Shown here: positions 43,124 through 55,900 of the stretch, in pieces | How the letters are laid out: every line of letters starts with the position of its first letter | Numbering within the stretch: the first letter of the stretch is position 1 | Origin: Saussurea involucrata | Lineage: Eukaryota; Streptophyta; Magnoliopsida; Asterales; Asteraceae | Assembly: GCA_033807775.1 (NCBI GenBank) | Contig: CM066318.1 | Location: 82,091,379-82,155,378, forward strand | Direction of reading: 5' to 3' | DNA: 64,000 nucleotides | Program-made: the position numbers and the translations under genes | The notes under the pieces: model-generated | Seen by the model: the letters and a program-made list of their open reading frames with translations, nothing else | Told to the model about the DNA's origin: nothing | The model's database searches: none

Positions 43124-44808
43124 TTCTTGTATAAAGATAAGAATTTTGCAGGTTTTTGCAATGGTTCGCCGGAGAAGAAGATGAGTGTGTGTAAAGGTTT
43201 TATGAGGAGTGGTAACTTGGGTTTTATAGTGAAGGGTAGAATCTGAAGAGGTAAATATATGGAAGTGAATAATTTTTGGGGTCCGTACTTGAGTGTGAAC
43301 GGCGGGTTCAACTTTCCAGGAGAACGTGTGTCGTGTACGTCCAATGAAAATGTGACACGTCAGCAGTGTCAGAGCACGACTTGACGTCATGCGCGGCCCA
43401 TTAATGCTTGGCGCGTGTGTTTCTTTTCCTCCACATATTTTTCACTCTCAGTAAAATAGCCGTTGCTGTTACAGAATGTCCCCAAGTATGAAAATGACAA
43501 AAGCTCTGTAGATATAGAGCTCTGTTGTTTGAAACTCTCTTTGAATCCTCTGTTGCTTGTACCATTACCAAAAAATGTTTGAAAAGCATTGGAGAGGATC
43601 GATAGATTTTAGAGAAGAAATTTCATTCACAGAGGTTTTGGAGCTCTGTCAGAGCTAGCAGAAGCTCTATGAGAGGAAATTTCTCATAACTAAAAATCTA
43701 TTAAACTTTTTGATCATCCAGGTTTTTAATCTTTTTAAGAATTGTTTTTAGGACATATTTTGAAGTTGGTGTCCTAGAAAACTGTTTTGAATAAGGTTCT
43801 GTGCGAGTAACTCCTTTTTAAAAGCCTTTGTTGGTCAACAGAGTTTCTTTGGTGGAATGAGCTCTGTGACCAACAACCTTTTGAGAATCTCAAAGAGTGC
43901 ATTTGTGCAAAAGAGGTCTTTTTGAGAAGACATTCATAATCGATCAAAAGAGTTTAAATTTACGATCAGAGATTTTCTCTGGCAGAGCCTCTGTTGTGCT
44001 CAGCAGAGGCTCTATGACCTCAAATTTCTCATAACTCACAATTTATGCATCTTTTTTATCATTTGAAGTTTGAAATGTCTTTGGAAGTGTTTCTAGGAAA
44101 TATTTGGAAATTTTTGTCCTAGAAAACTGTTTTCTAAAAAGATTTCTTACGTGTAAACATCAAATATCTTGATTTGTTAGCACAAGTTCTGTGGTATATG
44201 AACCCTTTTGACTTGAGACCTTCTGTATGACATTCAAGACGATCGATCGAGTTCTTATGTAATTTGTAGTAATAGAGGATCTGTTTTACAAAAGCTCTGT
44301 TGAGCCCAGCAGAGGCTCTGGAACCTTAAATTTCTCATAAAGAGAGACTCATCAATCGTTTTGATTATTTTCTTTTTGGAATGTCATAAGCAAAGTTTCT
44401 AGGACATATTTTGAAATTTGTGTCCTAGAAAACTGTTTTCTTGAAGGATATTTACGAGATACTCACATTTTGACTTTCCTTTGTTTGGCGAAATTCTTGA
44501 CCTCTGTTGATTGTGGTTGATCACGATTCTTCTTTGGCTCCCCCTTGAATGATCAACTTTTGTAGATCATTTCAAGGTCTCCTTCTACTCCCCCTTGATC
44601 TATGCTTGGGTCAAAATTTGATAAGTAATATGGAACATAGATCAAGTTTCTTAGAGGTTCTGTAAAGACTGTCAGAGGTTCTGAGCAATCCTACAGAAGC
44701 TCTGTTTTTGTGCAGAACACTTGGTGATTAAGAATTTACATTCAGAAATAAATTAAAAGCAATGTATGTACATATTTATAGAAGATTAGATTATACTTAC
44801 AGAGGTTT
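43124..44808 (-). repeat. Spacer of element B between pol and extra ORF, three ~300-bp repeats
   Basis: Non-coding. Between about 43610 and 44470 three diverged units share, in order on the plus strand, a CAGAGCCTCTG or GAGGCTCTATG block, AAATTTCTCATAA, TCTAGGACATATTTTGAA and TGTCCTAGAAAACTGTTTT. The AGGACA...TGTCCT pair can form a hairpin in each. AAGGGGGAG-type motifs lie near 44540 and 44587 on the minus strand. From 43124 to 43600 is the leader of the extra ORF. Confidence 0.8.
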
Positions 44809-47800
44809 TAACTCATGTTTATCATTCCCAACTTACCCACCAAGAAAAGAAATCTTTTCTCGTCTAGCGCTTTGGTGAATAAGTATGCAAGCTGGTATTC
44901 TGTAGGTACGAAGTGCATTTCGATTGTCCCATATTCAACATGGTGTTTCAGAAAGTGGTAACGGATATCGATATGCTTTGTTTTTTAGTGCTGTACTCGA
45001 TTGGCAGAGATGGCTATGGCGCTCTTTGAGTCACAGAAGATGGGAATCTTGAATATGATGTGGCCATAGTCCTTAAGCTGAGTTTTCATCCACAGATCCT
45101 GGGAGCAACAACTAGCAGCAGCAACGTATTCGGCTTCTGCTGTAGATGTGGATATGCAGTTCTGCTTCTTAGAGGTCCAGCTGACTAGTTTACCACCTAG
45201 GAATTGACAACTCCCAGAGGTACTCTTTCTGTCGAGCTTGCAGGCTCCATAATCTGAATCTGTATAAGCTTTAAGACCAAAACCAGTGTTCTTCGGATAC
45301 CAGAGGCCAATATTTTTGGTCCCTTTGAGGTATCTGAAGATCCTTTTTACAGCATTATAATGGGATTCCTTCGGGTTAGCTTGATATCTTGCACAGAGAC
45401 ATGTGGCATGCATTATGTCAGGTCTACTTGCAGTTAAGTATAACAGAGACCCAATCATTCCTCTGTAGAGCGTGCACTCTATAGGTATGCCCTTTGGATT
45501 TGAGTCTAACTTATTTTGCTGTGGCCATTGGAGTTCTCATTACAGAGGCATCAGAGAGACTATATTTTGAAAGTATGTCAGAGACATATTTAGCTTGGTT
45601 TATGAAAATTCCCTCTGATGATTGTTTTACTTGGAGTCCGAGGAAGAAAGTTAATTCTCCCATCATACTCATTTCAAATTCACTCTGCATGAGTTTTTCA
45701 AACTTTTTGCACTCTTCTGAATTTGTAGACCCAAAAACTATGTCGTCCACATATATTTGTACAAGCATAATTTCATCACTTTTTCGTTTATAAAACAAAG
45801 TGGTAGCCGTCATACCTCTGTCGTAACCATTATCAAGAAGAAAGGTAGAAAGTCTTTCGTACCATGCTCTTGGAGCCTGTTTCAGTCCATACAGAGCTTT
45901 GTCGAGGTAGTACACGTATTTTGGGTACTTAGAGCTTTCAAACCCTGGTGGCTGTTGGACGTATACTTCTTCTTGGATTTCGCCATTTAGAAAAGCAGAT
46001 TTTACGTCCATTTGAAATACTTTAAAACCTCTGTGGGCTGCGAAGGCTAAGAAGATTCTTATGGCTTCGATCCGTGCGACAGGGACAAAAGTTTCATCGT
46101 AATCTATGCCTTCTTCTTGGCGATATCCCTTGGCCACCAATCTTGCTTTGTTTCTTATGACCACTCCTTCTTCATCCTTCTTATTTCTGAAGACCCATTT
46201 AGTCCCTATGGCTTGTTTTCCTCGTGGCAGAGGAACTAAAGTCCAGACTTTGTTTCGTTCAAACTGTAGAAGCTCTTCTTGCATAGCATCTACCCAGTTT
46301 GGGTCGTCAAGGGCTTCAGAGATCCTTTTTGGCTCGATCACACTAATAAAGTTTGTAAAGAAACAAAAGTTAGTAGTGGCAGATCTTGTTTTTACCTTTT
46401 CAGAAGGTTCGCCGATTATAAGACTTGGAGGATGGCTCTTTGTCCACTTTATTGTTCCTGGGAGATGGTCATCGATTTCATCAAGTTGATCTTCAGAGGT
46501 TTCTATTTGTTGTTCTGGTGTAGCCTCTGTCGTGGATTTTGCTTTCGTGCTTGATCCTACAGATTGTGGAATGATTGGAATGAGTGGTGGTGTTTGTTCC
46601 TCTGAGGAAGTATAGTCTGAGTCTTCTCGTTCCTCTGTTATTGGTTCCTCTGTGGTTTCTGGAGTTGGTTCTTCAGTAGCTTCTGTGGTTGTTTTTCTTG
46701 TTGTATCATCTTCTGTTGGCTCCCCTCGACATTTGCATCTGTAAGATTTACAGATGAAGATGAATTATTTAAGGGACCAGTTAGAGAGATACCTATTTCG
46801 TTCTGGCTTGCAGAAGGTGATTCTCCAGAGGCTCTGATGGCTCCAGCAGAGGGATCAATGTCGTCATGGAACATCTCTTGAAATAGAAGATTTAAGTCTT
46901 CTTCTCGTGTTTTTGAGATGCCAGAGGATTCCCCTTTTAGACCGAGTTCTGAACTGATTTGTTCAGAAGTCTTTTGGAAGGTGTCGTCAAAAGAAACATT
47001 TATGCTTTCTACAATTGTTCGAGACCGCAGAAGATAAACTCTGTAGGCCTTGGAAGTTGCAGAGTATCCTATGAACTTGCCCTCATCTGCCTTTACTTCA
47101 AACTTTCCTCTTGCTTCTCTATCATTTAAGACGAAGCACTTGCATCCAAATACATGGAAGAACTTGATGTTTGGTCGTCTTTTGTTGATCAAATGATATG
47201 GTGTTTTGATGTGTCTCTTTACGATGGTTGATCGATTTTGGGTATAGCAAGCGATTGATACTGCTTCTGCCCAAAATGTCATTGGTAATCCACATGCGGT
47301 TAGCATAGTTCTGGCAGCCTCCACAAGCGTGCGATTCTTTCGTTTGACCACGCCATTCTGTTGTGGGGTGCGTGCAGCAGAGAAGTTCTGTGAAATTCCT
47401 TCTTCTGTAAGATAGGTTTCAATGACAGAGTTTTTGAATTTTGTGCCATTGTCGCTTCTCAGTTTCTGAATCCTGCACTCATACAGAACTTGGATTCTTT
47501 TCATTAGATTTATCAGTATGTTTGGAACATCTGATTTCTTTCTGACAAATTCAACCCATGTAAATCTTGAGAATTCATCGATCAAAACAAGTATATATTT
47601 CTTGACACCTAGGCTCTGTGTAGCGATTGGACCGCAGAGGTCGACATGAAGCATGTACAGAGGCCTAGTGCAAGATATATCAGTTTTGCCTTTATGGGAA
47701 GCTCTTTTGAGTTTTCCCATTTCGCAGGCAGAACACAAGTGATCTTTATTAAACTTAACATTTGGCAGACCTTTGACTAGATCAAGCTTTACAAGTTTAT

Positions 47801-48260
47801 CAAGAGTGTGAAAGTTTAAATGGCAGAACCTGTTGTGCCATAACCAGGCTTCTTCGCTTTTGCATGCAACAAGGCAGATTTTATCTTTCTTGTTCTTTTC
47901 ATTGAAGTTCATGAGATATAGATCTCCTCTTATTTCGGCTCACAGAAGTTCAAGTCATGTGTCCTCGCTCGGTAGAGAGCAAAAGGTTCTTTTGAACATT
48001 ACGTCGAATCCCGTATCGCAGAGTTGACTAACACTTAGAAGATTGTGTTTAAGGCCATCAACATATGCTACTTTGCATACGGTTATATTTTCCTTCTTTA
48101 TGACTCCGTAGCCTTTGATGTACCCCTTTTTATTGTCTCCAAAGGTCACAAATCCACCATCGTTCTTTTCTTTGTATGTGGATAGAAGACCTCTGTCGCC
48201 AGTCATGTGCCTTGAGCATCCGGAGTCTAGATACCAGATTGGCACATACTGCTTCTGCAA
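44809..48260 (-). pseudogene. pol: Pol of copia element B, frameshifted, integrase catalytic Glu lost
   Basis: Protease D-S-G-C-S-R-H-M just after 48240, broken near 47955. Integrase 47912-46638 keeps H-H-C-C and two catalytic aspartates (V-D-L-C-G-P and S-D-N-G), but the glutamate of the N-G-V-V-E-R motif is lysine (N-G-V-V-K-R at about 47350). RT 46341-45511 is in another frame with an intact Y-V-D-D. RNase H 45458-44985 returns to the first frame, then a stop precedes the last block, which ends L-F-T-K-A and G-M-I-N-M near 44809. The order is copia-type. Multiple frame changes and the lost glutamate make it inactive. Confidence 0.92.
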
Positions 48261-48265
48261 GACAA

Positions 48266-51200
48266 TTAGAGAGTTTTAGGTACCCATATCCACATGGGTC
48301 CAGTTTTGTCAGGGGTCTTCAAGTTTGCCTTAGCATTCTTGGTCTTTGTTTTAGCTTCTGTTGAAGAAACATTTTGTTTCTTCTTACCCTTGGATTTATC
48401 ATTTTCTTTGGGTACAGTAAGATGACAGTGTGGACTTTTGAAGTGTTGGTTTAATTTAAACATAAGATCAAAGCAATGACAGTGTTGAATGTGCGAAGAG
48501 ATTTGTTTGAAATTTTCATTGAATACATTAAATGGGGGCACAGAGGCATTACAATTTATCCTAACATTAGACTTTCTATTACAAGAAGGTTTATGTAGGC
48601 TAGATCGTTGTTTGCAAAATCCTTTGTTGAGTGCGGCCTTCTGTGTTCCCCTTCTGTGGTGAACTTCTGTAGATTTCACTGTCACAGAAGAAAAAGATTT
48701 GTTAATTTTAGTCCATTTACCCTTCTGTTGCCATGTTGGTTCTTCTTTAACAGATTTTAAGGGTTTTAAACTCTTTGAACTCTTTGGAATTTGAGTGGAC
48801 ATTGACTTCTGTTGTTTGAAATTTTCAAGCTCAAGAGAGGTTTTGGCTTGTATGCACATATCCAAAAAGTCTGGACAGATAGGAATTCCAGTGATTTTCT
48901 CCTTGGGAGGAATAGTTCTGTTAAGAACTTCAGAAGTTTGTTTAAAAACCTCTGTGTCACTAGGTCCGATCTCTGACTTAGAGTCAGTCTCTGATTCGTC
49001 AGAGGATGAATCGTCCTCATATACAGAGGTTGAGTCACTTGGTTCTCTTTCGACAGAGGCTGGACTTTCAGAACATGTGTCATACTCACTTTCTTCCTTT
49101 TCTAATGAACTATCTTCTAAGTTAACAGAAGTATCTGTTGAGTTTTCTTCAAATAGATCTTGATTGCTGGAAGATGTACAGAGGTTTTCTTCAGAGATAA
49201 CAAGTATTTCTTCTGTAATTTTTGGCTTGAACTCAGGTGCCTCTGCTGATAATATCTTTTCAGAATTCATCATGCAGACAAATGCAACTTGAGTTTGAGT
49301 CTCGGGTTTACCAAACTTGAAGATTCCTATCTGATCTTGAGTTTTCAGATACCTCTTAGGTTTGGATTCTCTTTTGATAGAGATTGAAGATGACAAATCT
49401 GTGTTTTCAAACCACACATTTGTCATCTTCAGAGGTTTCCTCCTGTGAGGTTCCCCAGAGACTTTTTACCTTTTACTTACAGAGAGAAGATTTGGAAATC
49501 CAGGTTTTCTTGTATCTCCTATGTGAAATAGAGAGGACAGAGACTTGTTTCTTTTGGTTCCGGTATAAGGATCTATATCACAGAAGCCAATTCCCCATCT
49601 CCCTATTTGTGTGTTATATTTTTCGTACACCTTCTGAGCATCTTGAAATTTTTTAATTTGAAGATCTCTTCTGAGTAAATCTTGACAGAGGACTTCTCTT
49701 TCCTTTTGAAAATAATTTTTAAGAGCAAGGATGTTCATTCTGTCACACTCAACATCCATTAGTTCTTTAGACTTTGTTTTTAAGGAAGAATTAAGTTCAT
49801 AAATCTTTTCTTTTAAAGGATTTATTATTTTGTTCCAGTCCATTTCAATTTCTTCCTTTTCTTTAAAGATTTTAGCTTTTTCTTGAGTAAGAAGTCTAGC
49901 TTCTCTCTCATAGAAGGTGAGCTTTTTCTGAATATCTTCACAAGTCTTTTTCATTTCAGTGTATTCAATGTTAAGTTTAATCAAGTCATCTTTTGTAGTA
50001 TTAGAGTTAGAGGTAGAAGTGGATACCTCACTGTCGGAGTCAGAGCTGACTTCTGCCATGCCACAGAATAGAGCATTCTTTGTTTCTCCTTCGTCAGAGG
50101 ATGTGTCTGACTCCCAGATTTCTTTGTTCACCATTAGTGACTTTTGAGCATAGTATCCAGCTTTCTTTTTGTAGAAGGCTGCATCCCTCTGAGGGAGATT
50201 TGACCTGCTCCTGCATTCGTTGGCGAAGTGACCTGGCTTTCCACAGTTGTAGCATCCTTGATTCTGTGTGGAATTTCCAGCTCTGTCGTCCGACCTCTGT
50301 CGGTCACCACTTCCTTCTGTTCGGCATTCATTTGCGTAGTGGCCTGGCTTACCACATTTGTAACACTCTTGAATCTGTGGAGTGTTGCCAGCTTTGTCTT
50401 CCGACCTCTGTCGGTCATTTCCTCTGTCATTTCTGTCACTGGACCTCTGTCGGTCACCACTTCTTCCGTTTGACCCTTCTCTTTCTTGATTCTCTCTTTC
50501 ATATCGTTCATTACCAGATTTATTCTAGTATCCTCTGCTGAATTCCCTAGTTAAGAGAGCTAAAGATTTAGCTATTGAGGCCAGGGTCGTGTCTTCTTCT
50601 GCTGCTACTTCCTCTTCTTCTTCACTTTCTACCATCATGATTTTCTTCTTCTTCTCCTTTCTTTCCTCTTTCTTTGGTTTCTCTTTAACCTCTGTAGTCT
50701 TACCGACCAATGCAAGAGGTGCAATGATCTGGGCTTTTGCTTGTGCTACCTGAGGCTCTTGTGCTGCCAATGTTCCATAGAGGTCTGATAGGGTCCAGGA
50801 ATCTAAGTCTTGATTTGTTTGTAGAGACATAGATAACTGAAGCCATTCTTCATTCAGAGACTTCAGGAACATAACGTTGTTTTCTTCAGAGGTTCTGTGG
50901 ATGCCGAACTTCTTGCACTTGTTTATTAGATAGTTGAACCTATCATACATAGTTTGCAGAGATTCGGTTGGCAGAGCTTTAAAAGCATAGTATTCATTTA
51001 TGTATTGAGCTCTGCGGTTCTTCTGGGTTTTGACTCCTCCTTCTAGTTGTTTTTCCAGTTCTTTCCATAGATCATATGCAGATTCACATGCATCCATGGA
51101 CTGGAAAAGGTCATTTGGGATGGCCATGATCAGAATTCTCTTAGTTTTCTGAGCAACTTCGTATTTAGCCCAATCAGAATCATACCAATTTTCTTGGGTC

Positions 51201-51427
51201 TTTGGTTTCGTGTGTTCTGGGATTTCAGGTGTGTCATCTGTGCTAGGAACACGAGGTACGCTTATCATGGGAATTAAAGGAGGGTTACGTATATAATAAA
51301 CCAATTCTTTGTCAGTACCCTCAAAGAAGTGAATCATTCGAATCTTCCATTGAGGGTATTCTTCTCTAAGAAGAGTTGGAGGTTTGGTTAAGGAACCAGC
51401 AGAGAGGAAGTTGTTTGTATTTGTCAT
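48266..51427 (-). pseudogene. gag: Very long Gag of copia element B (1,054 codons), two stops
   Basis: One frame from ATG 51427 to a stop at 48266, interrupted by TAG 50525-50527 and TAA 49466-49468. The copia gag domain is at about 51400-50700 (W-K-I-R-M-I-H-F-F and D-L-W-K-E-L-E). Then a D-R-Q-R-S-rich stretch and two C-C-H-C zinc knuckles at about 50390-50210 (C-Y-K-C-G-K-P-G-H-Y-A-N-E-C and a near copy). A long coiled coil follows at about 50000-49580, then an acidic serine-rich tail. It ends W-V-P-K-T-L just before the stop, like the end of gag in element A. A coiled coil in Gag is a known Sirevirus trait. Confidence 0.9.
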
Positions 51428-51712
51428 TTTGAGAGATAAATTATCTAGAAAAAGGGTTTTAACAGCAGATTTTCAGAGTATGAAGTGGATGCTTCGTATG
51501 AAGTTTTTAAGCTTAAAATCTTTAAGCTGAGCACTAAAATGGTGTTTTTAACCAGAATAACAGATTCTATACGTTTACCAAAGTTCGAATGAATCGAAAA
51601 TGGCAGAAAAACATAAACTGTTTGATTAATATGAAGAATAGGTTAAAAATCCAAGTTTCTACCAAATATCATAGTTTTATAGTGGATCCCTTGATATTAA
51701 AAATCAAGGCAA

Positions 51713-51724
51713 GCTCTGATACCA
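51713..51724 (-). other. Primer binding site of element B, initiator-Met type
   Basis: Minus-strand TGGTATCAGAGC lies two bases from the 5' LTR. The leader 51428-51712 between it and gag holds no other feature that I recognise. Confidence 0.92.
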
Positions 51725-51726
51725 AT

Positions 51727-52495
51727 TGTTGGTTCCTTTTTGCTAACACAATGATCTTAACTTTCAGTTAGTTCAGATTGTATGGTGCGGAAGCGTATTT
51801 AAGAACTGAAAGTTAATATAAGGTAGAAGATCACACAATATCAAATAAAGCAAAGAGTAAATAACATATGTTTCTCAAAGATTATTGTATTTGATATATA
51901 ATAAGAACACCAAGAACTTTAAAGGATTAACAAGAAATCTGCAGTTTAATGGTGTGTGTGATGTGTAAAAACTTAATAGAAGAGTTCACATGAACCTTCT
52001 ATTTATACTACTCCTAAAGGGAACAATAAGGACTGAAGGTACAAAGACACTGTTCAGGAACAGTAGCTGGAAGGGTACAAGACACTGTTCTGGAACAGTT
52101 GTAGATACAACGTTCATTAAATGCTCCGTATTCAGCTTTAGGCGGAGACCAATCAGAGTTTGACACGTGGAATTGTCAGGTCACGCCTTTGTACGATTGA
52201 TCTTTAGAACCTTCGAATGGTAGGTATTGTAAGAAGCATGTCCGTCCTTGTTAAGATCTTTTGCGTAGATCTCCTTTTTCCCACAGAAGCTCTGTCAAGT
52301 ATGACAGAGGCTCTGTGGCCTTGTCCGCATAGAAGAGTCGTTTCTTCACTTCGGTCTTCCTGATTAACCCGGCAGAGCCTCTGTCGAAGACTTCTGTCTT
52401 CTCGGTTACTCGGCTACTCGGCAGAGCCTCTGTGGGTTACTTCTGTACTTAGACTATTTTCACTACTTTTACAAACAGAAAGATTGGAGCTAACA
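51727..52495 (-). repeat. 5' LTR of copia element B
   Basis: Near-identical to 37148-37912. TATAAATA on the minus strand at 52007-52000 marks the likely promoter. It carries a TTAG duplication absent from the other LTR. Confidence 0.95.
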
Positions 52496-52918
52496 CCATG
52501 GTTCTAATCCAACCATCAAATTTTGACCCGAAGCGATCCACTTAAAGCAATTATCATGCTTATTGTCACCCTAAGTGACTTATACTACAATCGCCAATCT
52601 TTTCCAACAACTATTCGCTTAGAAACTTCTTTACTACCCCCCAACGGTCATCACATTAAAGCATTTCAAGTAAGCACATGTAACGAATAGGTTCACCATA
52701 ACACTGGCCAGGTGAAATTATGAACGTACCGTACATGCTTATCCTTGCTACCCTAGACGTGATTCTCGTTTCTAGCGACTCCATCAACCTCAAGACATCC
52801 TATCTTAACGTGTCTAATAGTGCAATTTCACTTTCTCTCACTTATAAGATCGCTAGTTTGAGTATAGGTATTCAAAATCAACACCTAATTCTCTCAAACT
52901 TATGCTCTGATACCAACT
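52496..52918 (-). other. 5' leader of element C with initiator-Met primer site
   Basis: The minus-strand primer site TGGTATCAGAGC is at 52915-52904, three bases from the LTR of C. The rest is non-coding leader, cut at 52496 by element B (CCATG duplication). Confidence 0.85.
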
Positions 52919-55900
52919 TGTAACACCCTCAGATTTGGAACGAGCAACTAACTTCAAAATTTAATAAAATAGCCAAATAAATAAAATCACATCTACAATT
53001 CATTCCTTAAAATACCTCGGAAATTAAAACATTATAATTCCCACAATAAAGTGACTTAATCGGGTGTTACTTAACCCCACACAAATTGCTAGTCCAAACT
53101 ATTGTGGAAGACTTCACTAATCATGTCACCTCTCGTGCACTCTACTAGCACTTGCCACTTCACAATGTAGCTAGAACTACCCCCAACCTGAGCCTGTTGC
53201 ACATGCCGACAAATAAAAAGGGTTAGGCTTACGCCTAGTGAGTTCAAACATTTTATAATGACTATATAAATTCATAAATCAAGAGGAGTGTAGTTTTTAG
53301 TCATGACTTCAAAAGAGTTTACTTCAAATACAAATCACCCATTTTTCCAACTCACACAATTCCCATGTTAAAATCTTTATTATAACATGATTTCTCAAAA
53401 ATAGACTTATTCACAAAGTCAACGAAAGATGAAATAGCATTTGACACTCAAAACGATTAAACTTATAATTATTTGCCATTATCCCAAAACATCTCAAAAC
53501 GTGGATGAAACATAATCCACAACTCATATAACGTGGAAATGCAAATCTCATAAATATGATACGTTACCGAAAACATGGATAAACACAATTACCCAAAACA
53601 ACACACACGGATGAGATATAAACCACAATTTACATACCATGGAAAAACAATCCATATAAATATAACACGTCATCGAAAACATGAGTAGCAACAAATACCC
53701 AAAACAACACCTTTCGGTGACGGGGGAGACCCGTATACATTGCACGTGACGGAACACTAAAGTGGGTCACTTACTATGCAAGAAAAACACCCACGTGGAT
53801 TACTCTCGTAAACCGAGCTCAATCACTCCAGATCTATTGCCCGCGAGACTAGGGAGCCCCCAACTTCAACCACTCCAGATCTATACATTGGGTCACTCCA
53901 AATCCACAACAGCACCTTAGGGATTACACCTTACTGCTCATGAGACGACGCCCGACCATATAGGTCCACGCCTTACTTATCATGGATCCCGACGCCTATC
54001 CCTTGCTAAGAACATATATGGAATTACACCTTACTGCCCATGAGACGACGCCCGACCATCTAAGTCCACGGCTTACTTATCATGGAACCCGATGCCTATT
54101 CTGTGCTACAAAATAAACTAATGTCTCGTAAACTGAGCTCAATCAATTCCGACCTCTTGCCCGCGAGACTAGGGGAAACTCAAATGCCTATGGATCCATG
54201 GCTAGCAAGGTCTAAAATATTACACGACCCCAAATAAATAAACAAATGCATTCAAAACATGCAATTCCCCAATTAACATAAATCATGATCAAAACTCAAC
54301 TTTGAGCTATCCAACCGGACAAATGTCCCCAAAACTTAAATAAATCTAATACCGAGCCACAAGCTCAACTAACTCAAAAAATAGTTCATGAAAGTCATAA
54401 AATGACATTAAGTATAACAACACACACCGGTTGTCAGTAAATACTTCAAATCTGTGAAACCCGAAATAACACCTTGGATCGGGATAACCCTCATTTCCAA
54501 AAGGACTCAACCTTTACATTTTCAAAACATCTCATGATGTACTATATGCATATTTCCAAATATCCACAAAATGCATTTTCATAATAAATAGACTCCATTT
54601 ATCACATAAACCAATAACTCATTTCATGTATGATTTATTATCACGTTTTTCCAAAATATCCAAAAGTAGTGTTTTACAATATTTACCACAATTAATACCT
54701 TAAAAGGTAAAATCCACCAAATAACCCAATATTGATAATTTTCAGGTAAAACACACAATTACTTGGAAAAATAACATTTTGGCATGTACAAAGTTTTCGC
54801 AAAGTAACTTGAACTCACCTTGCTAGATTAAGCTAAATCTAGATTTTTCCCAAACGTATGCTCCTTTGATGAAGTTTGCATCCTCAAGCCAAAACTTCCA
54901 AAACCTAGGTTTATGAATTTCCAACCATCAATACTCAAGTATAACCATAAGGAATCATCATCCATTCAACATATACCCAAAATACCCAATTTATACCAAA
55001 CCCTAGTTTCATTCATGAAGAAGATGAAGATTATTTCAACCAACCACCATCAAAATCGTCCAACAACATCCCAAAGTAGAAGAAAGATGAAATCAACAAC
55101 AATAACAACCATTGAGTAGGGAGAGATTACCTTAACCTTTCGAATCTTCCAAAAACGAGCTCCTACTCTCCATAAAAGTTCCAAGCTCCCAAATGTCCAT
55201 CAATGGAGGAAGAGGGTTTGATTTGGTGAAGAGATGAGGAAGGAGAGGGGGAGGGGTTCTAGGATTTTTTAATTGAGAGGGGCGATTTTTAGAGAGAGAG
55301 ATGGAAATAGATATTGAAAGAAAGCTGCAAGACGTGGGTTTAAAACCCTCTGAGCCCGACGGCGAGAGTGACAGGCGAGATTGCCACAAAATAACACTAA
55401 ACCTTCACAGAAATTCATTGTGAAGGTATGAAAAATATTCAATATTGGGCTCATTTCGAAGGTATCGACGAGACGATTATAATGGTATAACTTGTTAAAA
55501 TTAAAAAAAATTTAACGTATTTTAGTTAATATACGATTATATGTGTTAATATAATAAAGATGTAAAAATACGTTTTAATTTTAACAAATTACATCATTAT
55601 AATCGTCTCTTCGTGGGGCACTCTCGCCCGCTACCCAAAATCCTTTGGTACACTTTCAGCGAAAGTGACACGGCGAAAGTGACCATGTCACTCTCGCGAG
55701 TGTCATACTCGCTGGTCCTCCCAAAAGCCTCGGTACATTCTTGGCGAAAGTGACACGGCGAAAGTGACCATGTCACTCTCGCGAGTGTCATACTTGCTGG
55801 CTTTATACCGAGCCCAATCATGCCCGATTTCTCATGCGATCCATTTGGCATTACGCGTCCTACCTTCCAATGCGAAACCTTGTCCTTTTAATAATTCTAA

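Larger units (their letters stand above)
37148..52495 (-). mobile_element. 15.3-kb Ty1/copia retrotransposon B with giant extra ORF (Sirevirus-like)
   Basis: LTRs of 765 and 769 bp with TGTTGG...TAACA ends. Target duplication CCATG (37143-37147 and 52496-52500). On the minus strand the order is LTR, initiator-Met primer site, very long gag, pol, a 1.7-kb spacer, a 1,635-codon extra ORF, polypurine tract, LTR. The LTRs differ at about ten positions plus a 4-base indel, so it is older than element A but younger than its host element C. The words CAGAGG and CCTCTG are spread over the whole element. Confidence 0.95.

Noticed and set aside
48795..49163. 122-codon plus-strand ORF
   Set aside because: Antisense shadow of the acidic serine-rich tail of Gag B.
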